A stretch of 64,000 nt of DNA from DASUPK01 sp963801055 (GCA_963801055.1 CAWDDE010000008.1:1-64000), one strand, 5' to 3'. Positions 34,891 to 43,331 are shown, numbered from the stretch's first letter. Made by a program: numbers and translations. The notes: generated from the sequence alone by a model not told the origin.

Positions 34891-34950
34891 AGCGCTGCTT
34901 TGCATGGAAAGGAGCGCTCTTCGACCTGGCGCTCGCTTGTCGCGCAAGCG
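34891..34950. repeat. Extended type A hairpin repeat
   Basis: The type A hairpin (34891-34918, GCATGG loop) is followed by a second conserved stretch CGACCTGGCGCTCGCTTGTC and GCGCAAGCGAG. The same extension occurs at 38601 and 42194, so this is a longer sub-type. Confidence 0.75.
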
Positions 34951-35032
34951 AGCAGTGTCCGCGCCGAGCCGATGGCACCCATGGACGGGAATGGCGCCTG
35001 TATCCCCTGGCAGTTCCGGCGGACCTTTTGTC

Positions 35033-35060
35033 TTGACATATTCCGATATAGGTATACATT
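35033..35060 (+). promoter_or_regulatory. AT-rich promoter with dyad upstream of the ArsR gene
   Basis: TTGACA (35033-35038) and TACATT (35055-35060) are 16 bases apart, a good vegetative promoter. The dyad ATATTCC ... GGTATAC between them would let the encoded ArsR protein bind over the promoter. The start codon is eight bases beyond the -10 box, so the transcript would be nearly leaderless. Confidence 0.6.
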
Positions 35061-35068
35061 GCAAAGTG

Positions 35069-35431
35069 ATGGCAAGGGCAGCGACAACAGCAGATGCGTT
35101 CAACGCGGTGGCCGAGCCCCGGCGGCGTCAGATCCTCGACGCCCTCGCCGGCGGCGAGCTGCCCGTGAACGACATCGTCGCGCTGCTCGGCCTCGGCCAG
35201 CCCCAGGTCTCGAAGCACCTGCGAGTGCTTCGCGAGGTGGGTGCGGTCGAGGTCAGAAGCGAAGGAAGGCGGCGCCTCTACCGCCTCAACGGCGAGGCGC
35301 TCAAGCCGATCCACGACTGGGTGAAGGAGTACGAGCGCACCTGGACGGAGCAATTTGAGCGGCTTGACGAGGTGCTGGAAGAACTCAAGTCAAAGGAGCA
35401 AGGAGATGGAAGCGATGACTCACAGCGGTAA
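35069..35431 (+). CDS. ArsR-family winged-helix repressor
   Basis: This 120-residue protein has the winged-helix core EPRRRQILDALAGGELPVND, VALLGLGQPQVSKHLRVL (recognition helix) and EVRSEGRRRLYRLN (wing). It has no metal-binding CxC motif, as in the ArsR subgroup paired with AHSA1/SRPBCC proteins. Its 3' end overlaps the SRPBCC gene by 26 bases, so both are one operon, probably self-repressed. Confidence 0.92.
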   Translation: MARAATTADAFNAVAEPRRRQILDALAGGELPVNDIVALLGLGQPQVSKHLRVLREVGAVEVRSEGRRRLYRLNGEALKPIHDWVKEYERTWTEQFERLDEVLEELKSKEQGDGSDDSQR

Positions 35432-35903
35432 GGCAGAGGTCACCCTCCCCGCTGACGACCAGATCAAGGTGGTCAGGGAGTTCGACGCCCCGGCGAACCT
35501 CGTGTACAGGGCGGTCACGGAGCCCGAGCTCGTGAAGCGCTGGTGGGGTTGCCAGCGAGGCGCGATGACGGTCGCCGAGATCGACCTGCGGGTCGGCGGC
35601 AAGTGGCGCTACGTCATGGACGCCAGTAATGGCCAGGAGGTCGGGTTCCACGGCGAGTTCCGGGAGATCGTCCCGAACGAGCGGATCGTCCAGACCGAGG
35701 CCTACGAGGGGATCCCCGACCCCGACGAGAGCGCCAACGTCAACACCATGACCCTCGTCGAGGCCGACGGCCGCACGACGATGGAGGTCCTCATCCAGTG
35801 CGTCAACAAGGAGAGCCGGGACATGCAGATCGCCTCCGGGATGGAGGAGGGGATGCAGGAGTCCTACGACGACCTCGAGGACGTCGCGAAGTCCCTCGCG
35901 TAG
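35406..35903 (+). CDS. SRPBCC/AHSA1-like ligand-binding protein
   Basis: This 165-residue protein has the AHSA1 landmarks VVREFDAPANLVYRAVTEPE, KRWWG (ligand-gate Trp pair), GGKWRYVM and a C-terminal helix with the typical LEDVAKSL end. These START-like folds bind hydrophobic ligands. ATG 35406 has AAAGGAG at proper distance; ATG 35415 is an alternative. It is co-transcribed with the ArsR gene. Confidence 0.9.
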   Translation: MEAMTHSGKAEVTLPADDQIKVVREFDAPANLVYRAVTEPELVKRWWGCQRGAMTVAEIDLRVGGKWRYVMDASNGQEVGFHGEFREIVPNERIVQTEAYEGIPDPDESANVNTMTLVEADGRTTMEVLIQCVNKESRDMQIASGMEEGMQESYDDLEDVAKSLA

Positions 35904-36013
35904 GGCTCGCTTCCATTCGCTGCGATCCGGGCCGCCGGGATCAGCCCCGGCGGGCCCGGGCGCGGCCCTCCGGCGCCGCGAGGGTCACGTAGGGCAAGTA
36001 GCCGTATCGGAAT

Positions 36014-36036
36014 AGCCGCTTTGGACGAAAAGCGGC
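36014..36036. repeat. Type B hairpin repeat
   Basis: Arms GCCGCTTT and AAAGCGGC enclose a GGACGA loop. It lies 23 bases before a type C repeat, the same B to C order as at 54441. Confidence 0.85.
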
Positions 36037-36058
36037 AGTCCGGACGCGTGGCACGTGC

Positions 36059-36130
36059 GTCTCCGAAAGATCGAATCGGCGGCCCGATTCGTCGCTCGCT
36101 ACGACCGCCCCAGGATCCGCGAGATCACTC
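36059..36130. repeat. Type C dispersed repeat
   Basis: It has core GGCCCGATTCGTCGCTCGCT, followed by a diverged second half. It is preceded by CGTCTCCGAAAGATCG as at 54477. The rest of the 315-base gap after the SRPBCC gene shows nothing else. Confidence 0.75.
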
Positions 36131-36218
36131 GTGATCCAGCCTGAAGTAGGCGCCTGAGAAAAACGTCCACCAACTGTGTAGCGACTGAAAGGGTTCGAGC
36201 TCTACCAGGACGGTGACG

Positions 36219-36926
36219 CTACTCCCGAAGCCCGGCCGCCTCGTGGTCGTTCACCCCGGCGGAGATGAACCGGGCCAACGCGGCGAGCGCCAGGAACATG
36301 ACCGCCGCGAGGAGGGCTGCCGCAATGATGTAGACAGGCCAGGGGCCCATGAAGTCCAGCAGCGAGCCGTGCGCCGGCTTGTGCCTCAGGAACATGTAGT
36401 TGCCATCGGTTAGCAAAGTCCCGACGGCAGCGAGACCCGTAAAGGCGACGGTGATTGCGTAGACCCGCCACACGGCATCTGGGCGGGGCGCGCGGCGTGC
36501 GCCGAACACGAGCAGGCACGCGGCGGCGATAGCACCGGAGTGGGTGGCGAAGTAGGTGAAGAACAGCAAGTCCGGGGATGACTGTCCGAGGTCGGGCGTG
36601 AGCACGGCTTGCAGCGATGCGCTGAGCGCCCAGAAGTAGACGAGTTCGACTAGCAGCGCCGATTCGGGCCGCCAAAGAGCGGCGACCGACACCAGCGTGA
36701 CGGCGTCAGTGAGCTGCAGCGGCAAGTTGACTTCCGCCGTCCACTGGCCTCGCAGCGCGTAGGTGAGCTGCTCGCAGACAAAGCCGCTCAGGATGACAAG
36801 CGCGAGCCCGCGCCCGGCCGGGACGGCCCAGGCGTCTCCCCACCGACGCGCGCCGGCCACCAGAAGCGCCGCACCGACGGCGGTGGCGATTAGCGCCAGG
36901 ATGTGCTCGCCCGACCAATGCTCCAC
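36219..36926 (-). CDS. TIGR02206-like membrane protein with a SnoaL tail
   Basis: This 235-residue protein has about six membrane segments. The start GTG 36926 gives VEHWSGEHILALIATAVG, and the blocks LPLQLTDAVTLVSVAAL and NYMFLRHKPAHGSLLDFMGP are typical of the YwaF/TIGR02206 family, whose length it matches. The last seven codons, EAAGLRE and TAG, are the SnoaL-family tail (21 of 24 bases match). The real C-terminus seems to have been replaced by SnoaL 3' sequence. In frame upstream is an SDR stub. Confidence 0.75.
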   Translation of the reverse strand: MEHWSGEHILALIATAVGAALLVAGARRWGDAWAVPAGRGLALVILSGFVCEQLTYALRGQWTAEVNLPLQLTDAVTLVSVAALWRPESALLVELVYFWALSASLQAVLTPDLGQSSPDLLFFTYFATHSGAIAAACLLVFGARRAPRPDAVWRVYAITVAFTGLAAVGTLLTDGNYMFLRHKPAHGSLLDFMGPWPVYIIAAALLAAVMFLALAALARFISAGVNDHEAAGLRE

Positions 36927-37154
36927 CGTGCGCAATGGTTGCGCGAGCGGGAGCCGCGCGCGGGAGTGGATCGGCCCCACCTCACCCCAGGCGGCCCCAG
37001 CCGTTCCTCGGACAGCAGCCGGGACCGAGCAGATCACGTTCGGGCGGGAGGATCCTTTTCGCCGCAGCCGAAGCTCGTCGCCGCGGCGGTCGAGGGCGTG
37101 GGCAAGGTGCGAGCCGACGAGCCCCGTTCCCCCCGATACAAGCGTCGTGGTCAT
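36927..37154 (-). pseudogene. SDR/epimerase N-terminal stub, in frame with the next gene
   Basis: MTTTLVSGGTGLVGSHLAHA from ATG 37154 is the Rossmann start of an NAD-dependent epimerase, and about 40 residues keep that character. The frame then continues without a stop into the TIGR02206-like protein. The whole may be expressed as a fusion (about 311 residues) or, more likely, this is an epimerase remnant. Confidence 0.6.
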
Positions 37155-37237
37155 GGCCCCCGTGATAAAACGCCGCTCATGAGCGCTCGGCGTCCGCAAA
37201 AGAGCATCGCCCTGTGCCGGGCGCGTATGCAGTTCTG

Positions 37238-38104
37238 ATGGCCGGCCCGGCGATCGTCGCCGACACCACCTCCTATCTCCCCACCGAGCTGACCGAGCGC
37301 CACGGCGTGCAGCTGGTGAGCCTCTACGTGGGAATGGAGGGCAAGCAGGAGCGGGAGTCGGAGATCTCCGACTACGACGACTTTTACGAACGGCTGCGAG
37401 CGAGCGGAGAGGCCGTGACCACCTCGCAGCCCTCGGTCGGCGACTTCATCTCGGTCTACGAGCCGCTGCTCGCCGCGGGGCGCGAGATCGTCTCGGTCCA
37501 CATCTCGGCGGGGATCTCCGGCACCTTCGAGGCCGCGAATCAGGCGATGGAGCGGCTGGCCAGCGAGGGAAAGGGCGGCGAGCGGGTCCACACCATCGAC
37601 AGCCGCAGCGCGGCGGGCGGTACCGGGATGGTGCTGCTCGCGGCGATGATCGCCGCCAGCGGCGGCTCCGGCCCGGAGGGGGTCGTCCGCCAGGCCGAGC
37701 GGGCACGCGATGCCGGGGGGATCTGGTTCTCGCTCGACACGCTCGAGTACCTGCGCCGGGGCGGGCGGATCGGCGCGGCGCGGGCGCTGATCGGGTCCAG
37801 CTTGAAGATCAAGCCGATCCTTACCTTCGCCGAGGAGGTGACTCCTGTCGAGCAGGTCCGGACCCGATCACGTGCCGTGGCGCGGCTGATCGACTACGCA
37901 CGCCAGCGCCACGCCGACGGGGCCGACGCCTGGGTCGTGCAGCACATCCGCGACCCCGAGTCCGCCGAGCAGCTTGTGCAGGCGTGCCAGCCGATCTTCG
38001 GCCGTGATCCCCTCTTCGTCTCCGAGGTCGGCCCGGTGCTCGGGGCCCACGCCGGGCCGGGGATGATCGGGATCGGCGCCTCGGTCGAGAGCGCCTTCGA
38101 GTAG
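37238..38104 (+). CDS. DegV-family fatty-acid-binding protein
   Basis: This 288-residue protein has the DegV pattern: IVADTTSYLP at the start, TTSQPSVGDF (ligand-site Thr/Ser), ISAGISGTFEAA, IDSRSAAGGTGM, SLDTLEYLRRGGRIG and KPIL. DegV/FakB proteins bind fatty acids for FakA-dependent phosphorylation; FakA is not in the window. ATG 37238 is favoured as the family start; GTG 37214 is in frame upstream. Confidence 0.92.
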   Translation: MAGPAIVADTTSYLPTELTERHGVQLVSLYVGMEGKQERESEISDYDDFYERLRASGEAVTTSQPSVGDFISVYEPLLAAGREIVSVHISAGISGTFEAANQAMERLASEGKGGERVHTIDSRSAAGGTGMVLLAAMIAASGGSGPEGVVRQAERARDAGGIWFSLDTLEYLRRGGRIGAARALIGSSLKIKPILTFAEEVTPVEQVRTRSRAVARLIDYARQRHADGADAWVVQHIRDPESAEQLVQACQPIFGRDPLFVSEVGPVLGAHAGPGMIGIGASVESAFE

Positions 38105-38213
38105 CCGCGCGCCCAGGGGGGCTTTCGGCCTCGCGGGCTTTCGCTTTCCGGCCCCTCGCACCCGCTTCGCGCGAGAAGCGAGCGACTGCACCTTGAGGAG
38201 GACCATAAGCCGG

Positions 38214-38564
38214 ATGCCCAATACTCAAGAGTCCATGTCTGCCCCGCTGATCGAATTCCCTGCCGATGACCCCGAGCGTGCTCGCCGGTTCTGGGGCGGC
38301 GTTCTCGGAGCTGAGCTCGCGCCAAGGCCCGTCGATGCTGGGAGGGGCTGGGAGCTCGACGGCGGCGACCTTCGCATCGGAGTGCACAAGCGGGGAAGGG
38401 GTCCCGGTGACACCGCCTCGCTCCCCTACTTCACGGTGGCCGACCTTCCCGCCACGCTTCACCGCGTCCGGGAGCTTGGCGGTTCGGTGATCCATCCCGG
38501 TGAGCGTTGGGCCGTGTGTCGTGACTCCGAGGGCAGCCCATTCGCGCTCGCGGCGGATACCTAG
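38214..38564 (+). CDS. Small VOC-fold protein
   Basis: This is a 116-residue single-chain VOC protein. IEFPADDPERARRFWGGVLG opens the fold and WAVCRDSEGSPFALA closes it, while a HRVRELGGSVIHPGERW stretch forms the second unit. Upstream GAGGAGGA supports a start near 38214; ATG 38235 is also possible. It lies in the repeat-rich island, directly before a B-A hairpin pair. Confidence 0.82.
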   Translation: MPNTQESMSAPLIEFPADDPERARRFWGGVLGAELAPRPVDAGRGWELDGGDLRIGVHKRGRGPGDTASLPYFTVADLPATLHRVRELGGSVIHPGERWAVCRDSEGSPFALAADT

Positions 38565-38580
38565 ACCGGGTCAAGTATCT

Positions 38581-38665
38581 GCCGCTGTAGACGAAGAGCA
38601 GCGCTTTGCATGGAAAGCAGCACGGTTCGAACTGGCGCTCGCTTTTCGCGCAAACAAGAAGCACG
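38581..38665. repeat. Degenerate type B plus extended type A
   Basis: Type B here is GCCGCTGTAGACGAAGAGCA (38581-38600), two bases off its consensus. Type A follows at 38601-38621 with the conserved extension GAACTGGCGCTCGCTTTTCG and GCGCAAAC, as at 34891. Confidence 0.7.
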
Positions 38666-38826
38666 GAAGGAGGGGGGCGACTGACGAATGCTGCTTCGCG
38701 GGACCCCCTGTTCCTCTGCAGATGAAGAACTCGAGTTGGTGCCGGATTGGGCTCGTCGCCAGATGCAGAGGGTGATCGGCGGTGCGAAAGGGCAGGCGAC
38801 GGCCGCACTTACTGGACGCCGGGCGT

Positions 38827-40047
38827 TTAGAGCCCCCCAGGGGGTGCCGTCCCCCACGCGTACTGGGAAAGCCTACGCGTGTGCGTCAGCTTCAACAGTC
38901 CTGAGCCGTCGGCATTCACCGTCCACAGCGCCACCCTGCGGTGGCGGTTACCGTGGTGAGAGAACCGCTGGAACAGGAGCTTGGTGCTGTCGGGCGACCA
39001 CACCGGCGTCAGCCGCTCACTGGCCGCCTTCTTCTTCGCCCGCTGCTTGGCCTTCGTCCGGCACCGCTTCCCGTCGCTGCTCTTCTCCTTGCACTGCCTA
39101 AGAAGCTTCCTCTCGAGCTTCTTGAACGCCCTCCTATCGAGCCTGTCGAGCCGCTTGAGGGCGATCTTCCTGAGGCCCGTTCCGTCGGGATGCACGATCC
39201 AGAGCCTGGAGATGCGGCCAACTCCGGTGAACCCGATCCACTCGCCATTTGGTGACCACTGGGCGGAGAGGGCACCGAGGCGGGACGGCGTGACCCGACG
39301 CAGCCCGGTCCCGTCGGCGTTGACGACGAAGAGCCCGGTCTTGAATCCTCCAGAGGCGGTCCGCCGGAACCCGGCGAAGGTCACGCGAGACTCGTTGGGG
39401 GACCAGTCCGCCCCGATCCGATCGAAGAAATCGAGATCGATGACCGAGAGCCCCCGAGAAGTTAGCTGGAGAGCCCCCATGCCGTCGGGCTCCGCCGAGA
39501 ACAGGGGGTGGTGACGCGCGAACAGGACACGCGAGCCGTCGGAAGAGTAGCCGTAGCCGATATCGGAGCCCTTGGGAGGTTGGGCGGTGACCCGCACGAG
39601 GTCGCCCGCGTCGGGGGACCGCACCGTGTAGAGGCCCGCATCGGTGCGGTTCGCCATCCCCTCGCTGTGGCACAGGAGCCGGGCGCCGTCGGGCGACCAG
39701 GACAGGCAGAAGAGATCCAGTGGCAGGTTCGGGTTAAGAAGCGTGAAGTCGGACCCATCCGGGTTGGCAGTGGCGGGCTGAACGTCATCCTGGCCCCAAA
39801 GGTTGCAGAGCACCTTGCTGCCGTCCGGCGACCAGTTATTGCAGGTGGTACTGCCGGCGGGGCCGATCTGATGTTTGTCCGAGCCATCGGGATTGATCGT
39901 GAAGCCGTAGTTCGGAAAGACCTGGCCGAAGACGATCTTCCCGTTCGGGCCGGGGAGGATCGCCGAGGCTGGCGCCGCCCCGAGCGTGATGATCACTACC
40001 GCGAGGACAAGGGCTGGCAGCGCCCGAAATCCACCGGGACGCATCAA
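38827..40047 (-). CDS. Secreted TolB-like beta-propeller protein
   Basis: This 406-residue protein has a signal peptide (about 1-29, ALVLAVVIITLGAAPASA) and repeated propeller blades with the WSPDGxxxLxC/F motif (about six). A lysine/arginine-rich helical insert with KKLERKLLRQCKEKSSDG (about 305-345) breaks the propeller. It is probably extracytoplasmic; ligand unknown. The ATG has a purine-rich upstream stretch. Confidence 0.8.
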   Translation of the reverse strand: MMRPGGFRALPALVLAVVIITLGAAPASAILPGPNGKIVFGQVFPNYGFTINPDGSDKHQIGPAGSTTCNNWSPDGSKVLCNLWGQDDVQPATANPDGSDFTLLNPNLPLDLFCLSWSPDGARLLCHSEGMANRTDAGLYTVRSPDAGDLVRVTAQPPKGSDIGYGYSSDGSRVLFARHHPLFSAEPDGMGALQLTSRGLSVIDLDFFDRIGADWSPNESRVTFAGFRRTASGGFKTGLFVVNADGTGLRRVTPSRLGALSAQWSPNGEWIGFTGVGRISRLWIVHPDGTGLRKIALKRLDRLDRRAFKKLERKLLRQCKEKSSDGKRCRTKAKQRAKKKAASERLTPVWSPDSTKLLFQRFSHHGNRHRRVALWTVNADGSGLLKLTHTRRLSQYAWGTAPPGGL

Positions 40048-40273
40048 ACAGGCCTCCGCATGCTCTTCTCCCTCTCCCTCAGGGTTTCCTTACCCCGCCC
40101 GGATCGTCGCACCAATGCGCGGCGAGAGCAATACCGAGTTCTGTCCCGCTCTTGAGCGCATACATAGGTCCTGCTGCTCCGGGCTGCGAGAGGAGCGGCT
40201 GCAATCGCTTTTGACGCGTGCTGCGCGTGAACGGCGGCGATGGAGTGCTCCTTTCGCGGACGCGCTCACGAAA

Positions 40274-40335
40274 TAGCCGCTTTGGACCAAAAGCAGTAGC
40301 CCGGACAGACCGCTGCTTTGCATGGAAAGCGGCGG
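40274..40335. repeat. Type B and type A hairpins, 12 bases apart
   Basis: Type B (40274-40297, loop GGACCA) and type A (40310-40335, arms CCGCTGCTTT and AAAGCGGCGG with one G-T pair). The rest of the gap 40048-40433 holds no clear gene. Confidence 0.8.
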
Positions 40336-40433
40336 CCGTCGAGTGGCGCGATAAGAGGGCGGTCTGGTGGCGTGCGTTAGGAAGCGACCCGATGGTCCGC
40401 CCGCGTGGCAACGCGCACGCGGCCAGGCGGGTT

Positions 40434-40718
40434 CTATTGGTGTACGCCGTCACTCACGATCTCGGCGGCGCGCTCCTCGGGCGGGCCCGCCAAGCCTCCC
40501 TCGATGGGCAGGCTTGGCAGCAGCTTGTCTTGGACGAAGCGGTCGGATTGTTCCTTGGACTCCCACACGGCGGCGATCAGGATGCCCCCGTCGGTCGGCC
40601 CGGCGGCGTGGTAATTCTGTCCCTCGGGCAGACCTCCCGGAGGGTGCACCACCGCAATTGTCGCGTTGTACTGATCCTCGGTCCCACCCGGCCAGAAATG
40701 CGTCAGCAGGTACGCCAT
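40434..40718 (-). CDS. Small dimeric alpha/beta-barrel protein
   Basis: This 94-residue protein, MAYLLTHFWPGGTEDQYNAT, has strands and helices in the order of antibiotic-biosynthesis-monooxygenase-like folds, and a GILIAAVWESKEQSDRFV strand-helix typical of them. GAGAGGA precedes the ATG. No cofactor motif; function unknown. Similar proteins are frequent in actinobacteria. Confidence 0.75.
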   Translation of the reverse strand: MAYLLTHFWPGGTEDQYNATIAVVHPPGGLPEGQNYHAAGPTDGGILIAAVWESKEQSDRFVQDKLLPSLPIEGGLAGPPEERAAEIVSDGVHQ

Positions 40719-40807
40719 GAGATCGATCCTCTCGTTCTTAGATCAGGCAAGCCTAATCGGTTCGCCGCGAGCAGCTGCCACGTCGGGCACTTGGCTACCC
40801 CCGCGAC

Positions 40808-40834
40808 ATAGCCGCTTTGGACGAGAAGCGGCTA
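40808..40834. repeat. Type B hairpin repeat
   Basis: Arms TAGCCGCTTT and GAAGCGGCTA enclose loop GGACGA, with one imperfect pair next to the loop. It is an isolated copy in a 600-base gap (40719-41319). Confidence 0.8.
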
Positions 40835-40992
40835 CCGGCGTGAGAACGAAATGAGAACAGACCCAGGACGGATCGGGCCTGACCTGACCGGACTCGACCC
40901 CTGGAAGGAACGTCACCACCGGAGCATCGCCCTCCCCCGCACGCTCCAGCATCACACGTCTGCTAGCTACAGCAGCCTGTGGATAGTCCCCA

Positions 40993-41085
40993 GGCCGGGC
41001 TGCGGGAGTAGGCTCCGGCGACTAGGAGAGTCGCGCGAAACGGCTAGCGAAACTCGCTCGCGCTGCCCGGCTCTGCGGAGTAGGC
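40993..41085 (+). pseudogene. Two SnoaL 3' tail remnants
   Basis: GCCGGGCTGCGGGAGTAGG (40993-41011) and a diverged GCCCGGCTCTGCGGAGTAGG (41065-41084) are SnoaL gene ends with no gene attached. The first, with its flank GCTCCGGCGACTAGG, is also found at about 48865 in decayed form. The rest of the gap contains only a shared 16-mer at 41251. Confidence 0.55.
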
Positions 41086-41299
41086 TGTCTCTAGCTGGCC
41101 CTACGGCCAACAATTCTGGCCCCAGGATGGTGGTACGCCGATACGCGACTAACGCGACGAGGCACCCGACACTGAGGCGCACAGGATCGACTGTGGGGCC
41201 AGTCGCATTGCGGAGCGCGGAGGGGAGCAACGCCAGATAGTCGGCGCCTTGAAGACTTGCGGATAGGGGCGGCGCTTTCCGCTCCCAGACACCGACCCG

Positions 41300-41322
41300 A
41301 GCGAGATACTGCGTGGGCGATG
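41300..41322 (+). promoter_or_regulatory. SnoaL leader, putative near-leaderless promoter
   Basis: GCGAGATACTGCGTGGGCG precedes ATG 41320. GATACT is nine bases before the start. There is no type A hairpin upstream. Confidence 0.5.
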
Positions 41323-41727
41323 TCGCAGGAGAACGTGGACGCGTTCAAGCGCGTGGTTGCGGCGGCCAATCGCCGAGACGTCGAGGCCGCGCTGGAGGAC
41401 CTCGACCCCGAGATCGAGTGGTACCCAGCGGTTCAGATGTTGTTCGCAGGAGAAGCGACGGTGTATCGGGGGCACGTGGGCGTCCGCGAACTGCTCCGAG
41501 AGGTCTACGCGGCTTGGGCGGAGTTCCACTACGAGTCCTCGGAGATCCGGGACCTGGGTGATCGAATCGTCGGGATCGGCAGCTTCCGCGCACGTGGCAA
41601 GGAGAGTGCCGTCGAGGTGGAGTCGCCCCTGGGCTACCTCGTCGAGTTTGAGAACGGCAAGGCGATTCGAATGCGGAGCTACCTCGATCCCAAAGAGGCC
41701 CTCGAAGCCGCCGGGCTGCGGGAGTAG
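41320..41727 (+). CDS. SnoaL-like NTF2-fold protein, copy 4
   Basis: This 135-residue protein begins MSQENVDAFKRVV and ends KEALEAAGLRE. The core YRGHVGVRELLREVY and an EIEWYPAVQ strand are family-typical. A longer frame upstream (to 41257) is ignored because the conserved leader ends at this ATG. It is 30 bases upstream of copy 5, each with its own leader. Confidence 0.88.
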   Translation: MSQENVDAFKRVVAAANRRDVEAALEDLDPEIEWYPAVQMLFAGEATVYRGHVGVRELLREVYAAWAEFHYESSEIRDLGDRIVGIGSFRARGKESAVEVESPLGYLVEFENGKAIRMRSYLDPKEALEAAGLRE

Positions 41728-41736
41728 GCCCCTCCG

Positions 41737-41760
41737 CCGCGAGATACTGCGTGGACGATG
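41737..41760 (+). promoter_or_regulatory. SnoaL leader, putative near-leaderless promoter
   Basis: GCGAGATACTGCGTGGACG precedes ATG 41758 with one base change from consensus. It lies only ten bases after the stop of copy 4. Confidence 0.5.
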
Positions 41761-42162
41761 TCGGAGGAGAACGCCAGGACCGTCCGCGACGCGGCCGCGG
41801 CCTTCAGCCATGGCGATCTCGATGCGGGGCTCGAGTATTTGACGGACGACATCGACTACCGGGCGGTCGAGGGCGCGCCCGATGACCACGGCCCGATCCA
41901 GGGCAAGGACGCTTTGCGCGATTACGTGCAGGACTGGCACGACACCTTCGACGACTTCAGGCAAGAGCCCGTCGAGCAGATCGACGCAGAAGACGACAAG
42001 GTCATCACCGTCTTCAAGGTCAGCGGACGCGCCAAGCTCAGCGGCGTCGAGACGGACCTGACATTCGCCGTCCTTTACACCTTCCGAGACGGGAAGATCG
42101 CGCGGGGTCGCGAGTACTGGACGCGCGACGAGGCCCTCAAAGCCGCCGGGCTGTCCGACTAG
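41758..42162 (+). CDS. SnoaL-like NTF2-fold protein, copy 5
   Basis: This 134-residue protein begins MSEENARTVRDAAAAF and ends DEALKAAGLSD, a slightly diverged tail. The core has GPIQGKDALRDYVQDWHDTF. Its stop TAG shares two bases with a type B hairpin (42161), so the hairpin starts within the gene end. Confidence 0.88.
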   Translation: MSEENARTVRDAAAAFSHGDLDAGLEYLTDDIDYRAVEGAPDDHGPIQGKDALRDYVQDWHDTFDDFRQEPVEQIDAEDDKVITVFKVSGRAKLSGVETDLTFAVLYTFRDGKIARGREYWTRDEALKAAGLSD

Positions 42163-42260
42163 CGCTTTGGACGAAAAGCACTAGCCCGGCAAGACCGCTG
42201 CTTTGCATGGAAAGCGGCGCTCTTGCTCAGGTGCTCGCTCCTCGCGCGAAACAGGAGTGG
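42161..42260. repeat. Type B plus extended type A hairpins
   Basis: Type B (42161-42185) begins inside the stop codon of SnoaL copy 5. Type A (42194-42217) has arms CCGCTGCTTT and AAAGCGGC, followed by a diverged copy of the extension CAGGTGCTCGCTCCTCGCGC. Confidence 0.8.
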
Positions 42261-42319
42261 GGGTGTGTCTGGGCAGGTACGGTCCACCAACAGATCAACG
42301 ATCGGAAGGGGCAGCACCA

Positions 42320-43237
42320 ATGCCCGAACGTGCCGACCATATGCCCGGCCTGATGACCGAGCGAAACGGATACATCCACGGCGTCCCCTGCGCCGTGGAC
42401 ACGATGCAGCCTGATCCCGATGGCGCGGTCGGCTTCTACGGCGAGCTCTTCGGCTGGGAGTTCGAAGACGTGATGCCGCCAGAATCACCACGCAGGTATT
42501 TCGTCGCCCGACTCCGCGGCTTGGACGTCGCCGCGGTCGGGTCGATCCCCGAGGGCGGGCCGCAGACGGCCATGTGGAACACATACTTCTGGGTCGATAG
42601 CGCGGACGAGACGGCCTCCAGGGTCCGCGATGCCGGCGGAGCCGTCGTGTCGGAGCCGGTCGACGTCCCGCCGGAAGCCGGCCGTACGGCGGCCTTCACC
42701 GATCCCGAGGGAGCGCCATTCCGCGTCTGGCAGGCAAAGGAGAACAAGGGCGCGCAGCTCGTCAACGAGCCAGGCTCGCTGAATCTGAACGGGCTCAATA
42801 CCCGCGATGTGAAGGGTGCCAAGTCGTTCTACGGCTCGCTATTCGGCTGGCAGACGATCACCCTCAACGGCGGGCTCGAGATGTGGACGCTGCCCGGGTT
42901 CGGCGACTTTCTCGAGCGCGGCAACCCCGACCTCCGCACGGAGATGGCGGAGGCGGACGCGCCGCAGGGGTTCGAGGACGTCGTCGGCACGATCACGCCG
43001 ATCGCGGACGACCAGCCCGACACGCCGCCGCATTGGAGCGCGATCTTTGCGACCGACGACGCCGACGCCACGGCCGCGAAGGCAAGCGAGCTCGGTGGAA
43101 ACGTGATCGTCCCGCCCTTCGAGGCGCTCTGGGTCCGAATGACGGTCATCGCCGATCCGCAGGGCGCGACTTTCATCGCGAGCAAGTTCGTGCCGGAGAA
43201 CAAGGACCTACGGAGCGAGGCCGCCGAGGCGGGCTAG
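42320..43237 (+). CDS. Tandem VOC-domain protein
   Basis: This 305-residue protein has two VOC domains. The first (about 20-135) contains DGAVGFYGELFGWEFEDV and PEGAPFRVWQAK. The second (about 150-290) contains VKGAKSFYGSLFGWQTITLN and DPQGATFIASKFVP. Similar two-domain proteins are annotated as glyoxalase or hydroxylase-like proteins in actinobacteria. ATG 42320 has GGAAGGGGC upstream; the longer frame through the hairpin DNA is rejected. Confidence 0.9.
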   Translation: MPERADHMPGLMTERNGYIHGVPCAVDTMQPDPDGAVGFYGELFGWEFEDVMPPESPRRYFVARLRGLDVAAVGSIPEGGPQTAMWNTYFWVDSADETASRVRDAGGAVVSEPVDVPPEAGRTAAFTDPEGAPFRVWQAKENKGAQLVNEPGSLNLNGLNTRDVKGAKSFYGSLFGWQTITLNGGLEMWTLPGFGDFLERGNPDLRTEMAEADAPQGFEDVVGTITPIADDQPDTPPHWSAIFATDDADATAAKASELGGNVIVPPFEALWVRMTVIADPQGATFIASKFVPENKDLRSEAAEAG

Positions 43238-43279
43238 GGCTTGGGCGCGGTGACGTCCGAGCCGCCGCCGGCGCGAAGC

Positions 43280-43331
43280 GCCGGTTTGCATGGAAAGCAG
43301 TACTCCGTCTAGCGATACTGCGTGGGCGATG
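43280..43331 (+). promoter_or_regulatory. Type A hairpin plus SnoaL leader
   Basis: Type A (43280-43300, loop GCATGG, imperfect left arm) is followed after eight bases by TAGCGATACTGCGTGGGCG and ATG 43329. The usual GCGAGATACT is altered to AGCGATACT, leaving GATACT intact. Confidence 0.55.
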
